From: Allobosea sp. Root381
Lineage (GTDB): Bacteria > Pseudomonadota > Alphaproteobacteria > Rhizobiales > Beijerinckiaceae
NCBI RefSeq assembly: GCF_001429395.1
Contig: NZ_LMJT01000010.1
Location: forward strand, 1-64,000
Length of the DNA stretch: 64,000 nucleotides
Reading direction: 5' to 3'
The notes under the pieces were generated by a model. That model was given only the letters and a program-made list of their open reading frames with translations. It did not search any database and had not been told where the DNA came from. The position numbers and the translations under genes are program-made. Below, in pieces: positions 8,032 through 16,439 of the stretch (the stretch's first letter is position 1; each line of letters begins with the position of its first letter).

Positions 8032-9483
8032 CTACGCGCCGGCCCCCCGAAACCGCGACTGCGGCCGTACGATCTTCTGTGGCCTAACGGGAACCACCGG
8101 CGTGCGGGCAGTCAGATACTTCAGCGCCTGGCTGGTGGCATCGACCTGGTCATCATGGCGTCCCGTCGGAAAGGCCAGCAGCTCGGAAAGGTAATCGGCA
8201 AGCCATTCGGCCTCTTGCGGCAAGAACACCTGCCCGGCCTCGAACCGCGCCGCCTGTGCCAGCAACCGCGCCGTCTTGTCGAACCGTGCGCGCTGCAGCA
8301 GCGGATAGAGCTGATGGGTCCGGCGCAGGTCCTGCGACAGCGCCCGGCCGAGCTCGGTATCCTCGATCAGCGTCGCATCGACCTCATGCTCCTCGGCAAC
8401 CGCGATCATCTTGCGCCTGAGCTCTGGGCTCTCCCAACGTCCGCGCACCACGTCCAACAGATAGTATTGCTGGCCTCGCGCGCCCCAGACGGTGCCGACC
8501 GACCAATCCGAGGTCTCCGCCAGCGTCGAGGCGGTATCCCAGGATGCGATCACCATCTCGAACCCTTCGGGCCGGTGCTCGTAAGAACGGATCCAGTCAC
8601 GCTTGATCGCATTGCCTTCCGCCGGCAGCGGGTTCTGCTGGTACTGGGCTGAGAAGTTCAGGGTCCCTAAATTTCGTTTGGTCGCCTCTAACCAGGCGAT
8701 GGATTCGCGCCCCGGATGCAGGATCTCGCCTGCCCTGCGACGATAGACCCCGTCCTGTCCCTCCCCGATGCGATAGCTCATATCCTCCATGGCGATCGCG
8801 GGGATCGACAGGACCTCCCACTCTTCCTTCTCCAGGACGTGACCGACGAGGTCGTCCTGGTGAAGCCGCTGCATCACGATGATGATGGCGCCGTTGATCC
8901 GGTCGTTCAGGCGCGAATACAGCGTCGCATCATAAAACTCGGTCACGCGGCGGCGCTCAGCCGCCGAGAGGACCGCGTCGAGTCCGTTGATGGGATCATC
9001 GATGACGATGAGATCGGCGCCGCGCCCGAGCACAGCGCCCCCGACCGAACCGGCAAAGCGCGAACCACGTTCGCTGGTCTCGATTTCGTTCTTGCGGCTG
9101 GTCTTGATTTTGAAGCCGGGAAAGAGCCGCCGGAACCAGGGGCTGATCACCACGCTGCGGAAATCCGCAGCGTGCTTGAGCGAGAGCTCGTTAGCATAGC
9201 TGACCGCCATGATCCGCTTGCGCGGATCATGGCCCATCACCCAGGCGGTATATGCGATCGTGACACAGATCGACTTGGCCGAGCGTGGCGGCACATTGAT
9301 GATGAGCCGCTTGCACTCGCCGCGCCAGACCCGCATCAACTGATAGGCAATCGCATCGATATGCCAGTTCGGCAGATAGGGCGTTCCCGGATCCAGTGTC
9401 ATGAAGCTGCGCGCAATGAAGCTCGACAGATCCTGACGCAGGATCGCATTAAGCAGCAGCCGGTCACGCATCCCAGCCTCCAC
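8032..9483 (-). CDS. phage terminase large subunit
   Basis: DNA-packaging ATPase-nuclease, 483 aa, of the terminase_6C type. The ATPase half has a Walker A-like NVPPRSAKS (about 63-71), Walker B LIVIDDP and a following coupling region MQRLHQDDLVGHVL; the C-terminal RNase H-like nuclease has ASWDTASTLAETSDWSV and LIEDTELGRAL, then FPTGRHDDQVDATSQAL. Length and motifs are complete, so the gene may still be expressed. It overlaps the preceding DUF5681 gene by 20 bases. No portal, protease or capsid gene follows; downstream the block ends in a convergent lipoprotein gene. Confidence 0.92.
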   Translation of the reverse strand: MEAGMRDRLLLNAILRQDLSSFIARSFMTLDPGTPYLPNWHIDAIAYQLMRVWRGECKRLIINVPPRSAKSICVTIAYTAWVMGHDPRKRIMAVSYANELSLKHAADFRSVVISPWFRRLFPGFKIKTSRKNEIETSERGSRFAGSVGGAVLGRGADLIVIDDPINGLDAVLSAAERRRVTEFYDATLYSRLNDRINGAIIIVMQRLHQDDLVGHVLEKEEWEVLSIPAIAMEDMSYRIGEGQDGVYRRRAGEILHPGRESIAWLEATKRNLGTLNFSAQYQQNPLPAEGNAIKRDWIRSYEHRPEGFEMVIASWDTASTLAETSDWSVGTVWGARGQQYYLLDVVRGRWESPELRRKMIAVAEEHEVDATLIEDTELGRALSQDLRRTHQLYPLLQRARFDKTARLLAQAARFEAGQVFLPQEAEWLADYLSELLAFPTGRHDDQVDATSQALKYLTARTPVVPVRPQKIVRPQSRFRGAGA

Positions 9484-9862
9484 CGGACCTGCGTTCGCGC
9501 GCGAGGAAGCGCGCGATCAGCTGTGCCTCCTCCTCGCTTGTGATCTCCGGCGTGGCTGCCTCGGAAACGGACGTCATCAAGCCGAGCAACTTGATGACAT
9601 CCTTTCGCGCCGCTGCATCGCCCTTGAGTGCGGCCTCGGTCGTCTTCTGCAGGAAGGCTTCGAGGACCGAAACTGTCCGCAGTTTGCCCTTCTTCATCAT
9701 CTGGATCGGTTCGGACATCAGCTTGGCGAACTCATCGGCCAAATTGAGTTGTGGCTTGACCTTACGGCGACCAGAGGGATTGCCGCTTCGGCCTTTCTGA
9801 AAACGGCTGTGCTGCGGCGGGTTCTTGTACCCGACAGGGGGCTGATCGTTGTTGCGAGACAT
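9464..9862 (-). CDS. DUF5681 domain protein, terminase partner
   Basis: A 132-aa basic protein with the DUF5681 N-terminal signature: VGYKNPP...SRFQKGRSGNPSGRRK at residues about 10-35. The remainder is helical (LADEFAKLMSEPIQMMKKGKL, DVIKLLGLM). This domain is found beside large terminases in alphaproteobacterial prophages and is often taken as a small-terminase-like or accessory DNA-binding protein; that role is inferred from position. It starts 15 bases after the methyltransferase stop and its end overlaps the large terminase start by 20 bases, so the three form one minus-strand operon. Confidence 0.85.
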   Translation of the reverse strand: MSRNNDQPPVGYKNPPQHSRFQKGRSGNPSGRRKVKPQLNLADEFAKLMSEPIQMMKKGKLRTVSVLEAFLQKTTEAALKGDAAARKDVIKLLGLMTSVSEAATPEITSEEEAQLIARFLARERRSGGGWDA

Positions 9863-9877
9863 ATTCGCCTCCCACCA

Positions 9878-11308
9878 TCACTGCCCGACCGCCGGCGAGC
9901 TGTGCCCACGCTGCATCGCCATCTCTGCAAAACTCTGTCCCGTCTCGGCGTGGCGCGCCTCGCGCTTGAACAGCTTCTCCCAGCGCCGGATCGCCACATC
10001 GACATAAAGCGGGTCGAGCTCCATCAAATAGCCCCGCCGCTTGGTTTTGGCCGCCGCGATCAGCGTCGTGCCGGAACCGCCGAACGGATCGAGCACGATA
10101 CCTTTCAGCTTCGAACCATCCTTGATCGCATCCATGACCATGGTGCAGGGCTTGACCGTCGGGTGAGCGGCCAGGTCCTCCATCCGTCCCCGGCCAAAGC
10201 CATTGGCACCGGCATAGCTCCAAAGCGTGGTGCGGTACCGGCCGTGGCGGCCGAGCTCGATGTTGTTGATGTGCGGCACCTTACCCTTCTTCCAGAGCGG
10301 GATCAGCTCGGTCTGCGACCGATAGAGCGAGCCCATCCCTGCATTGGTCTTGGCCCAGGTGATCACCGCCTTCAGCTCGTCGAAAGCGGCGTATCCGGCG
10401 TTGAGCATCTCGTGGAGATGCGGGCCGTCGATGCAGGTGAAGATCAGAGCTCCGTCCTGGGAAGCGGCGGCAATTTCACCGCAGACGCCCGTCAGGAACC
10501 CCCCGTACTCGGGCTTGCTCATCTCGCCCGAGGCCATCGGGAACGGGCGGTGCTTGATCTTGCCGAGCCCGCTGACATGGCCATCGATCCGAACATTGTA
10601 GGGCGGATCCGTGAAGCTCATCTGGGCGAACTCGCCGCCCATCAGCCTCTCATAGTCGGCGCGTTCGCGGGCATCGCCGCAGAGGATCCGGTGGTCGCCG
10701 AGCAGCCAGAGATCACCACGCTGCGTCACCGCTTCCGCACCGGTCGGCCCGACCGCATCAGCCGGATCGGCCTTCGGAGCCAGCGCCTCATCCGCGCTCA
10801 GGATCAGGTCGATCTGGGGCGTCTCGAACCCGGTCAGATCGACCAGGAAATCGATCTCGATCAGCGCACCCAGCTCGATCCGGAGGATATCCTGATCCCA
10901 GCCCGCGAGCTCGGCCAGGCGGTTATCAGCCAACGCGAAAGCCCGAACCTGATTGGCGTCGAGGTGGTCCAGGGAAATCGTCGGAACCGCCGACAAGCCC
11001 AGGAGCTTGGCGGCTTCAAATCGCCCGTGGCCGGCCACAATGACGCTGTCCCTGTCGACCAGGACAGGTGTCACAAAGCCGAACGCGCTGATGCTCCCAG
11101 CGATCTGATGAATCTGCTTTTTGGAATGCGTGCGAGCGTTGCGCGGCGAAGGCGTCAGCTCGCCGAGCGGCCGCTCAACGATTTTTGCTGCGAAGCACGC
11201 CACAGCGCTCGTCAACTGGGCGGCCGAGCGCTGAACAACCGTCGAGGCGGGAGGTCGGCAGCGGTGACGCACTTGAGCCGGGATGGTGGAAGTAGCATTC
11301 GAGGTCAT
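9878..11308 (-). CDS. ParB-like nuclease / DNA methyltransferase fusion
   Basis: Two-domain phage protein, about 476 aa from the ATG at 11308. The N-terminal ParB/sulfiredoxin-like domain reads LTPSPRNARTHSKKQIHQIAGSI and VIVAGHGRFEAAKLLGL. The C-terminal beta-class amino-methyltransferase has DPPYN (motif IV) and, near the C-terminus, LDPFGGSGTTLIAA (AdoMet motif I) followed by RRGYLMELD. The order DPPYN before FGGSG fits N6-adenine or N4-cytosine enzymes. Such fusions are common in alphaproteobacterial prophages, probably to protect phage DNA from host restriction. First gene of the terminase operon; an alternative start at 11347 adds 13 unremarkable residues. Confidence 0.9.
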   Translation of the reverse strand: MTSNATSTIPAQVRHRCRPPASTVVQRSAAQLTSAVACFAAKIVERPLGELTPSPRNARTHSKKQIHQIAGSISAFGFVTPVLVDRDSVIVAGHGRFEAAKLLGLSAVPTISLDHLDANQVRAFALADNRLAELAGWDQDILRIELGALIEIDFLVDLTGFETPQIDLILSADEALAPKADPADAVGPTGAEAVTQRGDLWLLGDHRILCGDARERADYERLMGGEFAQMSFTDPPYNVRIDGHVSGLGKIKHRPFPMASGEMSKPEYGGFLTGVCGEIAAASQDGALIFTCIDGPHLHEMLNAGYAAFDELKAVITWAKTNAGMGSLYRSQTELIPLWKKGKVPHINNIELGRHGRYRTTLWSYAGANGFGRGRMEDLAAHPTVKPCTMVMDAIKDGSKLKGIVLDPFGGSGTTLIAAAKTKRRGYLMELDPLYVDVAIRRWEKLFKREARHAETGQSFAEMAMQRGHSSPAVGQ

Positions 11309-12205
11309 GATCGACTCCATCTGGAAATCGATCGGATCAACGAGCACCCGCGTTACTCCTCTCCCACAGCGCGGTACGCCGTAGGTTGGGGGAGCAACGA
11401 GGGCTGCTCACTGATGTGAAATGCCTCGTTAGATGCCTCGACCCGATCAGGGTTGGGGGCTGAAGTTCGCGACGAATCGCGAACAATCTACATTTAGAAG
11501 ATGCGCGCGAAGATTGCAATGCGAGAATCAAGGTCGTAAACGGACGCTGTTTTTGTCAGCTGCCGCGTTCTTGCCCGAGCACAAGCCCTTGCTGGATGTT
11601 TCGCTGCCAGGCTCATCGATCCCTGTTTCCAAGGTCGAAATTCCCTGCCAATGCAAAATTCCTTCCCTGCTCAACGCAACAGAGTTAATGCAGCCTGAAC
11701 AGCCGCGCCTTGGTTTAACTATGTGCAAACGCACAGAATGTTTGGCCCACGGCAGCGCGTCCGCCATGGGCGGATTGGGGAATTCCGCTGATCATTCCCT
11801 GATCAATCCCTGATACCAGGGATTGAGGAGCTTCCGCGTCGGAGGCCGCTATCCTGGCAGCTCACCTGTGAACCGCCAGCGCTTCATCCTGCGGAACGCC
11901 CCCCATCAAGCGTGGGTTGGAAATCATCTACTTTGCCAATCCGGGTGCCTACTCCGGTAAGTCCTATTGTCACCCGACTTGCTTGAGGTCGCACCGCACC
12001 GGCAGGCTCCCCTCTCTGCCGTATCATTCATTGCCGGGATGCAGACGGCATGTTGTGCCCGATCCGCCGGCGCTACGATGATGCAGCGCAGGCTCGGGCC
12101 GCGCGCGATATAGGCCAGAACAATGAGCGGCCCGCCCTGTCGCGCGACAGGCGCCGGTCGACAGTTACCGCTGTTTCTGGCCTTGCCGGTGAGCAGCTTG
12201 TAGGC
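11309..12205. other. long intergenic region at the prophage right edge
   Basis: About 900 bases without a credible gene. It contains at least five copies of the hexamer/heptamer (A/T)TCCCTG between 11615 and 11812 and, at 11793-11824, a tandem repeat and hairpin listed separately. No integrase, tRNA or clear attachment-site pair was seen. Short open frames on both strands (such as 11433-11813) have no recognisable domain. The stretch most likely marks the junction between phage-derived DNA and the chromosomal hydroxy-acid oxidase locus. Confidence 0.45.
11793..11824. repeat. 11-bp tandem repeat overlapping an 8-bp-arm palindrome
   Basis: CATTCCCTGAT (11793-11803) is followed at once by CAATCCCTGAT (11804-11814). 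The second unit also forms the left arm of a perfect palindrome, AATCCCTG-ATAC-CAGGGATT (11805-11824). No T-run follows, so a simple terminator is unlikely; an operator or recombinase-related site is possible. Arrays of similar TTCCCTG/CAGGGAA motifs occur in mobile regions of alphaproteobacteria from general recollection, not from any search made here. Confidence 0.6.
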
Positions 12206-13426
12206 ATGACGCCTTCAAGGCCGCACGAACAGGCCATCGAGGGAGGATCGGGATTCTTGGCGACCGGACGCATCTTTACGACCGCACAAATGGCCGGCGC
12301 CGCCCGCAGGCGGCTGCCGCGGGCGATCTTCGACTTCATCGAGGGAGGGGCGGGGGCCGAGATCGCGATCGCGCGCAATCGGTCCCGCTTCGAGCAGATC
12401 GCGCTGATGCCGCAGGCGCTGCGCGACTGCGCGGCGGCGAGTGCCGAGGTGACGATCTTCGGCCGCCGCTATGCGGCGCCCTTCGGCGTCGCCCCGATGG
12501 GATTTGCCGATCTGGTTCGCCCCGGAACCGACTGCGCCCTGGCTCGCACAGCCAAGGCGCAGAACATTCCCTATGTCCTCTCCACGGCGGCGACGACATC
12601 GATCGAGACGATCCAGCCCATTGCGCAGGACAATCTCTGGTTCCAGCTCTACCCGGGAGCCGATGAAGCCATCGCCGCCGGCCTGATCGAGCGCGCGCTC
12701 AAGGCCGGCGTCACCACGCTGGTGGTGACCATCGACATCCCCGTTCCGGCCAAGCGCGTTCGCGATCTGAGCAACGGTCTCGCCATCCCCTTGCGGCCTT
12801 CGCTGCGCACGATCCTCGATGTCAGCCGGCATCCCGCCTGGCTTCTGCGGGCGGCTTTGGGCGGGCGGCCGGGCATGGCGAATTTCATCGGCGACAAGGG
12901 CTCGATGAGCGGCCTGGCCCATGCCGAGTTCGTCTCCCGGCAGCTCTCCTGCCCGGCGCTGGACTGGGGTCGGATCGAGCGCATCCGCAAGGCGTGGCCG
13001 CATCATCTGGTGATCAAGGGCATCCTCAATCCGAGCGACGCCCTGGCCGCAGCCCGGATCGGCGCTGACGGCATCGTCGTCTCCAATCATGGCGGCCGCC
13101 AGCTCGATGCGGCGCCCGCTCCGATCGAGGTCCTGCCCGTCATCCGTGAGGCCTGCGGCGATAGCCTGACGCTCCTGCTCGACAGCGGCGTGCGCACAGG
13201 CGACGACATCGCGCGCAGCCTCGCCAGCGGAGCCGATTTCGTGCTGCTGGGCCGGTCGTTCCTGTTTGCGGTTGCCGCCCTCGGCCTGTCGCAGGGGCCA
13301 ACGGCGATCATCGACATGCTGAAGGCCGAGCTGGTCAACACCATGATCCATCTCGGCTGCTCCGATCCTGCCGAGCTTGGCCAGGATTTCCTGTGGCCGC
13401 AGCCGAGTCTGGGAGCAAACCGATGA
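12206..13426 (+). CDS. FMN-dependent alpha-hydroxy-acid oxidase/dehydrogenase
   Basis: Member of the LldD / glycolate oxidase / mandelate dehydrogenase family, 406 aa, oxidising an L-2-hydroxy acid to the 2-keto acid. Family features: RRRLPRAIFDFIEGGAG at the N-terminus, YAAPFGVAPMGF, active-site LVIKGILNPSDAL, SNHGGRQLD with the catalytic His, and the FMN phosphate site DSGVRTGDDIARSLASGAD...LLGRSF. The ATG at 12206 is chosen because residues before it show no family similarity. It overlaps the PanE-like gene by 4 bases (ATGA) and a TRAP binding protein follows, pointing to uptake and oxidation of a hydroxy acid. Which acid is not clear. Confidence 0.88.
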   Translation: MTPSRPHEQAIEGGSGFLATGRIFTTAQMAGAARRRLPRAIFDFIEGGAGAEIAIARNRSRFEQIALMPQALRDCAAASAEVTIFGRRYAAPFGVAPMGFADLVRPGTDCALARTAKAQNIPYVLSTAATTSIETIQPIAQDNLWFQLYPGADEAIAAGLIERALKAGVTTLVVTIDIPVPAKRVRDLSNGLAIPLRPSLRTILDVSRHPAWLLRAALGGRPGMANFIGDKGSMSGLAHAEFVSRQLSCPALDWGRIERIRKAWPHHLVIKGILNPSDALAAARIGADGIVVSNHGGRQLDAAPAPIEVLPVIREACGDSLTLLLDSGVRTGDDIARSLASGADFVLLGRSFLFAVAALGLSQGPTAIIDMLKAELVNTMIHLGCSDPAELGQDFLWPQPSLGANR

Positions 13427-14319
13427 AGATCGCAGTCATGGGAGCCGGTGCAGTCGGCTGCTATTACGGTGCCATGCTGGCGCGCGCCGGTCATCAGGTC
13501 ACGCTCGTTGCGCGGCCGCCGCATGTGCAGGCAATCGCGGCCCGTGGCCTGGTCCTCGAGACGAAGGATTTCACCGAAACCCTGCCGGCGACGGCGACGC
13601 CCGATCCTTCGGGCGTGGCGGGAGCCGACCTCGTGCTGTTCTGCGTGAAGTCCGGCGATACCGCGGCGGCCGGCGCGGCCATCGCGCCGCATCTCGCATC
13701 GGGAGCCGCGATCCTGAGCCTTCAGAACGGCGTCGACAACGCCGAACGCCTGCAGGAGATCCTCGGGCGTCCGGTGATCGCGACGGCGGTCTATGTCGCG
13801 GCCGAGATGTCGCAGCCGGGCCATGTCAGGCATCACGGCCGCGGCGAGCTGGTTTTGGGCGCCAGCCCGGCGAGCCCGGCGCTCGTTGAGCTCTTCGCAC
13901 AGGCCGGGATCGCAGCCGAGATTTCCGACAATGTCGTCGGCACGCTCTGGAACAAGCTGATCGTCAACTGCGCCTACAACGCGTTTTCGGCGATCCCACA
14001 GCTGCCCTATGGCCGGATGGTCGCGGTGGAGGGCGTCGAGGCCTGCATGAGAGATATTGTGGCCGAATGCCTCGCCGTCGCGAAGGCCAGCGCGGTCCGC
14101 GTCGACGAAGGCATCCTGGAGAAGGTCATGGCCCTGGCCTCGGCGATGCCGGATCAGTCCTCCTCGACCGCTCAGGATCTTGCGCGCGGCAAGCGTACCG
14201 AGATCGATCATCTCAACGGCTATGTCGTGAGGGCAGGCGCGAAGCTCGGCATCGCCACGCCCGCCAACCGCCTGCTGACGACGGTCGTCAAGCTGATGGA
14301 GGAGAGCAGCCGGCGCTGA
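13423..14319 (+). CDS. 2-dehydropantoate 2-reductase family protein
   Basis: NADPH-dependent ketopantoate reductase family, 298 aa. The Rossmann start is immediate and complete: MKIAVMGAGAVGCYYGAMLARAGH (GxGxxG). Further family blocks are FCVKSGDT, LSLQNGVDNAE, the catalytic-lysine-region TLWNKLIVNCAYNAFSAI and the C-terminal SSTAQDLARGKRTEIDHLNGYVV. The ATG overlaps the previous stop (ATGA). Because the gene is tied to a hydroxy-acid oxidase and a TRAP binding protein, it may act on a different 2-keto acid rather than in pantothenate synthesis; many genomes carry several such paralogues. The name panE is therefore withheld. Confidence 0.87.
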   Translation: MKIAVMGAGAVGCYYGAMLARAGHQVTLVARPPHVQAIAARGLVLETKDFTETLPATATPDPSGVAGADLVLFCVKSGDTAAAGAAIAPHLASGAAILSLQNGVDNAERLQEILGRPVIATAVYVAAEMSQPGHVRHHGRGELVLGASPASPALVELFAQAGIAAEISDNVVGTLWNKLIVNCAYNAFSAIPQLPYGRMVAVEGVEACMRDIVAECLAVAKASAVRVDEGILEKVMALASAMPDQSSSTAQDLARGKRTEIDHLNGYVVRAGAKLGIATPANRLLTTVVKLMEESSRR

Positions 14320-14451
14320 GGAAAGGCGGAGTTCCCGCCTGCTGCCCGGTCCGCTTATGCGGCCCCGTGTTCCTTGTCCTGCCCGAACACCACGTGCCAT
14401 CCTGTCCGCAAGCCGACCACGGTAACCAAGAAACGGGCAGGAAACGATTTC

Positions 14452-15549
14452 ATGAAGCGCAGAGCATTCCTCAAGGGCGCCGGCGTCGGCGCGGCAGCCG
14501 GCATCGCCTCCCCGGCGATCGCCCAGAGCACGCCGTCCATCACCTGGCGCCTGGCTTCGAGCTATCCGAAGTCGCTCGATACGCTTTATGGCGCCTGCAG
14601 CTATCTGTCGGATGCCGTCTCGGCGGTGACGGACGGCAAGTTCAAGATCCAGGTCTTCGCCACCGGCGAGATCGTGCCGGCTCTCCAGGTTGCGGATGCG
14701 GTCACCACCGGGACCGTCGAGATGGGTCATTCCGGCTCGTATTTCTACACCGGCAAGGACACGGCCTTCGCCTTTGGAACGATCGTTCCCTGGGGGCCGA
14801 ACAGCCGGCAGATGCAGGCCTGGCTGTTTCATGCCGGCGGGCTGGAGCTGCTCAACGAGTTCTATGCCAAGTTCAACATCTACAACCTGCCGGCCGGCAA
14901 TACCGGCGCGCAGATGGGCGGCTGGTTCCGTAAGGAGCTGAAATCGGCAGCGGATCTGCAGGGCCTCAAGATGCGGATCGGCGGCCTCGGCGGCAACGTC
15001 CTGCAGAAGATGGGCGTGGTGCCGCAGCAGCTTGGAGCCGGCGACATCTACCCGGCGCTGGAGCGCGGCGTCCTCGATGCTGTGGAGTTCGTCGGGCCCT
15101 ATGACGACGAGAAGCTCGGCTTCGCCAAGGTCGCTCCATATTACTATTATCCCGGCTTCTGGGATGGCAGCGCCGAACTCAGCTTCTTCATCAATCTGGA
15201 GAAATGGCAGAGCCTGCCGAAGGTCTACCAGCACGCGCTGAAGACCTGCGCCATGGCGGCGGGGCACGACATGCAGGCGAAATACGACGTCCTGAATCCG
15301 GCGTCCCTGAAGCGGCTCGTCGCCGGCGGCGCCCAGCTTCGACCCTTGCCCAACGACATCCTCAAGACCAGCTACAAGGTCACCAAGGACCTCTATGCCG
15401 AGATGTCGGCCGCCAATCCCAGCTTCAAGAAGATCTACGACCACCTCTGGGCCTTCCAGCAGGACAGCCTGCGCTACTGGGCGATCTCGGATCTTTCCTA
15501 CGACTACATGTCGGTCACTGCGCTCCAACAGCGTTGGGCTGACGGCTGA
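14452..15549 (+). CDS. TRAP transporter substrate-binding protein (DctP type)
   Basis: Periplasmic binding protein, 365 aa. The N-terminus is a Tat-type signal (KRRAFLKGAGVGAAAGIASPAIAQ, split here as KRRAFLKG ... SPAIAQ), cleavage likely after AIAQ. The mature protein begins ITWRLASSYPKSLDTLYGA, and the middle holds LKMRIGGLGGNVLQKMG with the conserved substrate-carboxylate arginine, then AGDIYPALERGVLDAVEFVGPYDD. The WRLASSYPKS start and VEFVGPYDD block resemble the keto-acid/lactate-binding subgroup (TakP-like). The matching DctQ and DctM permease genes are not next to it. The upstream oxidase and reductase suggest a hydroxy- or keto-acid ligand. Confidence 0.88.
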   Translation: MKRRAFLKGAGVGAAAGIASPAIAQSTPSITWRLASSYPKSLDTLYGACSYLSDAVSAVTDGKFKIQVFATGEIVPALQVADAVTTGTVEMGHSGSYFYTGKDTAFAFGTIVPWGPNSRQMQAWLFHAGGLELLNEFYAKFNIYNLPAGNTGAQMGGWFRKELKSAADLQGLKMRIGGLGGNVLQKMGVVPQQLGAGDIYPALERGVLDAVEFVGPYDDEKLGFAKVAPYYYYPGFWDGSAELSFFINLEKWQSLPKVYQHALKTCAMAAGHDMQAKYDVLNPASLKRLVAGGAQLRPLPNDILKTSYKVTKDLYAEMSAANPSFKKIYDHLWAFQQDSLRYWAISDLSYDYMSVTALQQRWADG

Positions 15550-15625
15550 TCGACGCTCCTCCAGGCCACGGCCTGCGGCGCGGAGGCCGCTTTCGGCTGC
15601 GGTGCCGGCGCGCTATCATGGGTCC

Positions 15626-15802
15626 ATGACGGAAGCGCCGGATCATCGCGATTTCGAGGCTCCGGCGCCATCGCGCCTGGGCATTGCCTTGCTCGCTGGT
15701 GGCGCCTCCCTGCTGCTGCTGACCGGCCTGCTGCTCTGGTGGCGCGAGGGCGACCGTCTCTTCACCGACGGCCTGATCGCCGCCATCGTCGCTTGCTTCT
15801 GA
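15626..15802 (+). CDS. small single-pass membrane protein
   Basis: A 58-aa frame starting ATGACGGAAGCG. The first 18 residues are polar (TEAPDHRDFEAPAPSR), then a strong hydrophobic helix LGIALLAGGASLLLLTGLLLWW, a short charged loop REGDRLF and a second weakly hydrophobic end LIAAIVACF. It lies between the TRAP binding protein and SCO1 and ends 49 bases before the SCO1 start, so it could be co-transcribed with SCO1. No function is recognised. Confidence 0.55.
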   Translation: MTEAPDHRDFEAPAPSRLGIALLAGGASLLLLTGLLLWWREGDRLFTDGLIAAIVACF

Positions 15803-15851
15803 ACATGCCAGCCGGCCTGTCCCCGCGCGAGCCGCAACCAGGACTCCTCCC

Positions 15852-16439
15852 GTGAACCGCCGCCTCATCCTGCCCGTCCTCGTCTTCCTCATCGGCGCGC
15901 TCGCGCTCGCCGCGGCAGCGATCCTGACCTTTGCGCCGGCCCGCCAGGGGCAGTCCGGCACGGCAAGCGTCGGCGGACCGTTCACGCTGACCACGCAGGA
16001 CGGCAAGCCGCTGACCGACAAGGACCTTCGCGGTGCGCCCTTCCTCGTCTTCTTCGGCTTCACCCATTGCCCGGACATCTGTCCGACCAAGCTGTTCGAG
16101 ATCTCGGAGGTGCTGCGCGCCGCCGGTCCGAAGGGCGAGAAGCTGCGCGCCCTCTTCGTGACGGTCGATCCCGAGCGCGACACGGCCGAGGTCATGAAGA
16201 GCTATATCGGCTCCTTCGACCCGCGCATCGTCGGCCTGACCGGTGACAGGGCCGCGATCGACGCCGTGGTCAAGGCCTATCGCGCCTATGCCCGCAAGGT
16301 GCCGCTGAAGGACGACGACTATACCATGGACCACACCGCGCTGGTCTATCTGATGGGCAAGGACGGCAGCTTCGTCGGCGCCTTCAATATCGAGCAGCCG
16401 CCGGCCCAGGCGGCGCAGGAATGGCTTCGGCATCTGTGA
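15852..16439 (+). CDS. SCO1/SenC family copper protein
   Basis: Thioredoxin-fold protein, 195 aa, that helps deliver copper to cytochrome c oxidase on the periplasmic side of the membrane. An N-terminal membrane anchor (LILPVLVFLIGALALAAAAIL) precedes the domain. The copper ligands are present: CPDIC (CxxxC, about residues 74-78) and the distal His in MDHTALVYL; FGFTHCPDICPT and VTVDPERDT are diagnostic. The last 56 bases overlap the end of the convergent glycosyltransferase gene on the other strand. No cytochrome oxidase gene is in the window. Confidence 0.92.
   Translation: MNRRLILPVLVFLIGALALAAAAILTFAPARQGQSGTASVGGPFTLTTQDGKPLTDKDLRGAPFLVFFGFTHCPDICPTKLFEISEVLRAAGPKGEKLRALFVTVDPERDTAEVMKSYIGSFDPRIVGLTGDRAAIDAVVKAYRAYARKVPLKDDDYTMDHTALVYLMGKDGSFVGAFNIEQPPAQAAQEWLRHL

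Noticed and set aside
11433-11813. 126-aa open frame right of the methyltransferase, and its antisense partner
   Set aside because: No domain; the frame crosses the repeat array at 11615-11824, which is better explained as non-coding.
13087-15528. very long minus-strand open frame (813 aa)
   Set aside because: Antisense shadow of the oxidase, reductase and TRAP binding-protein genes; high-GC coding DNA often leaves such frames.
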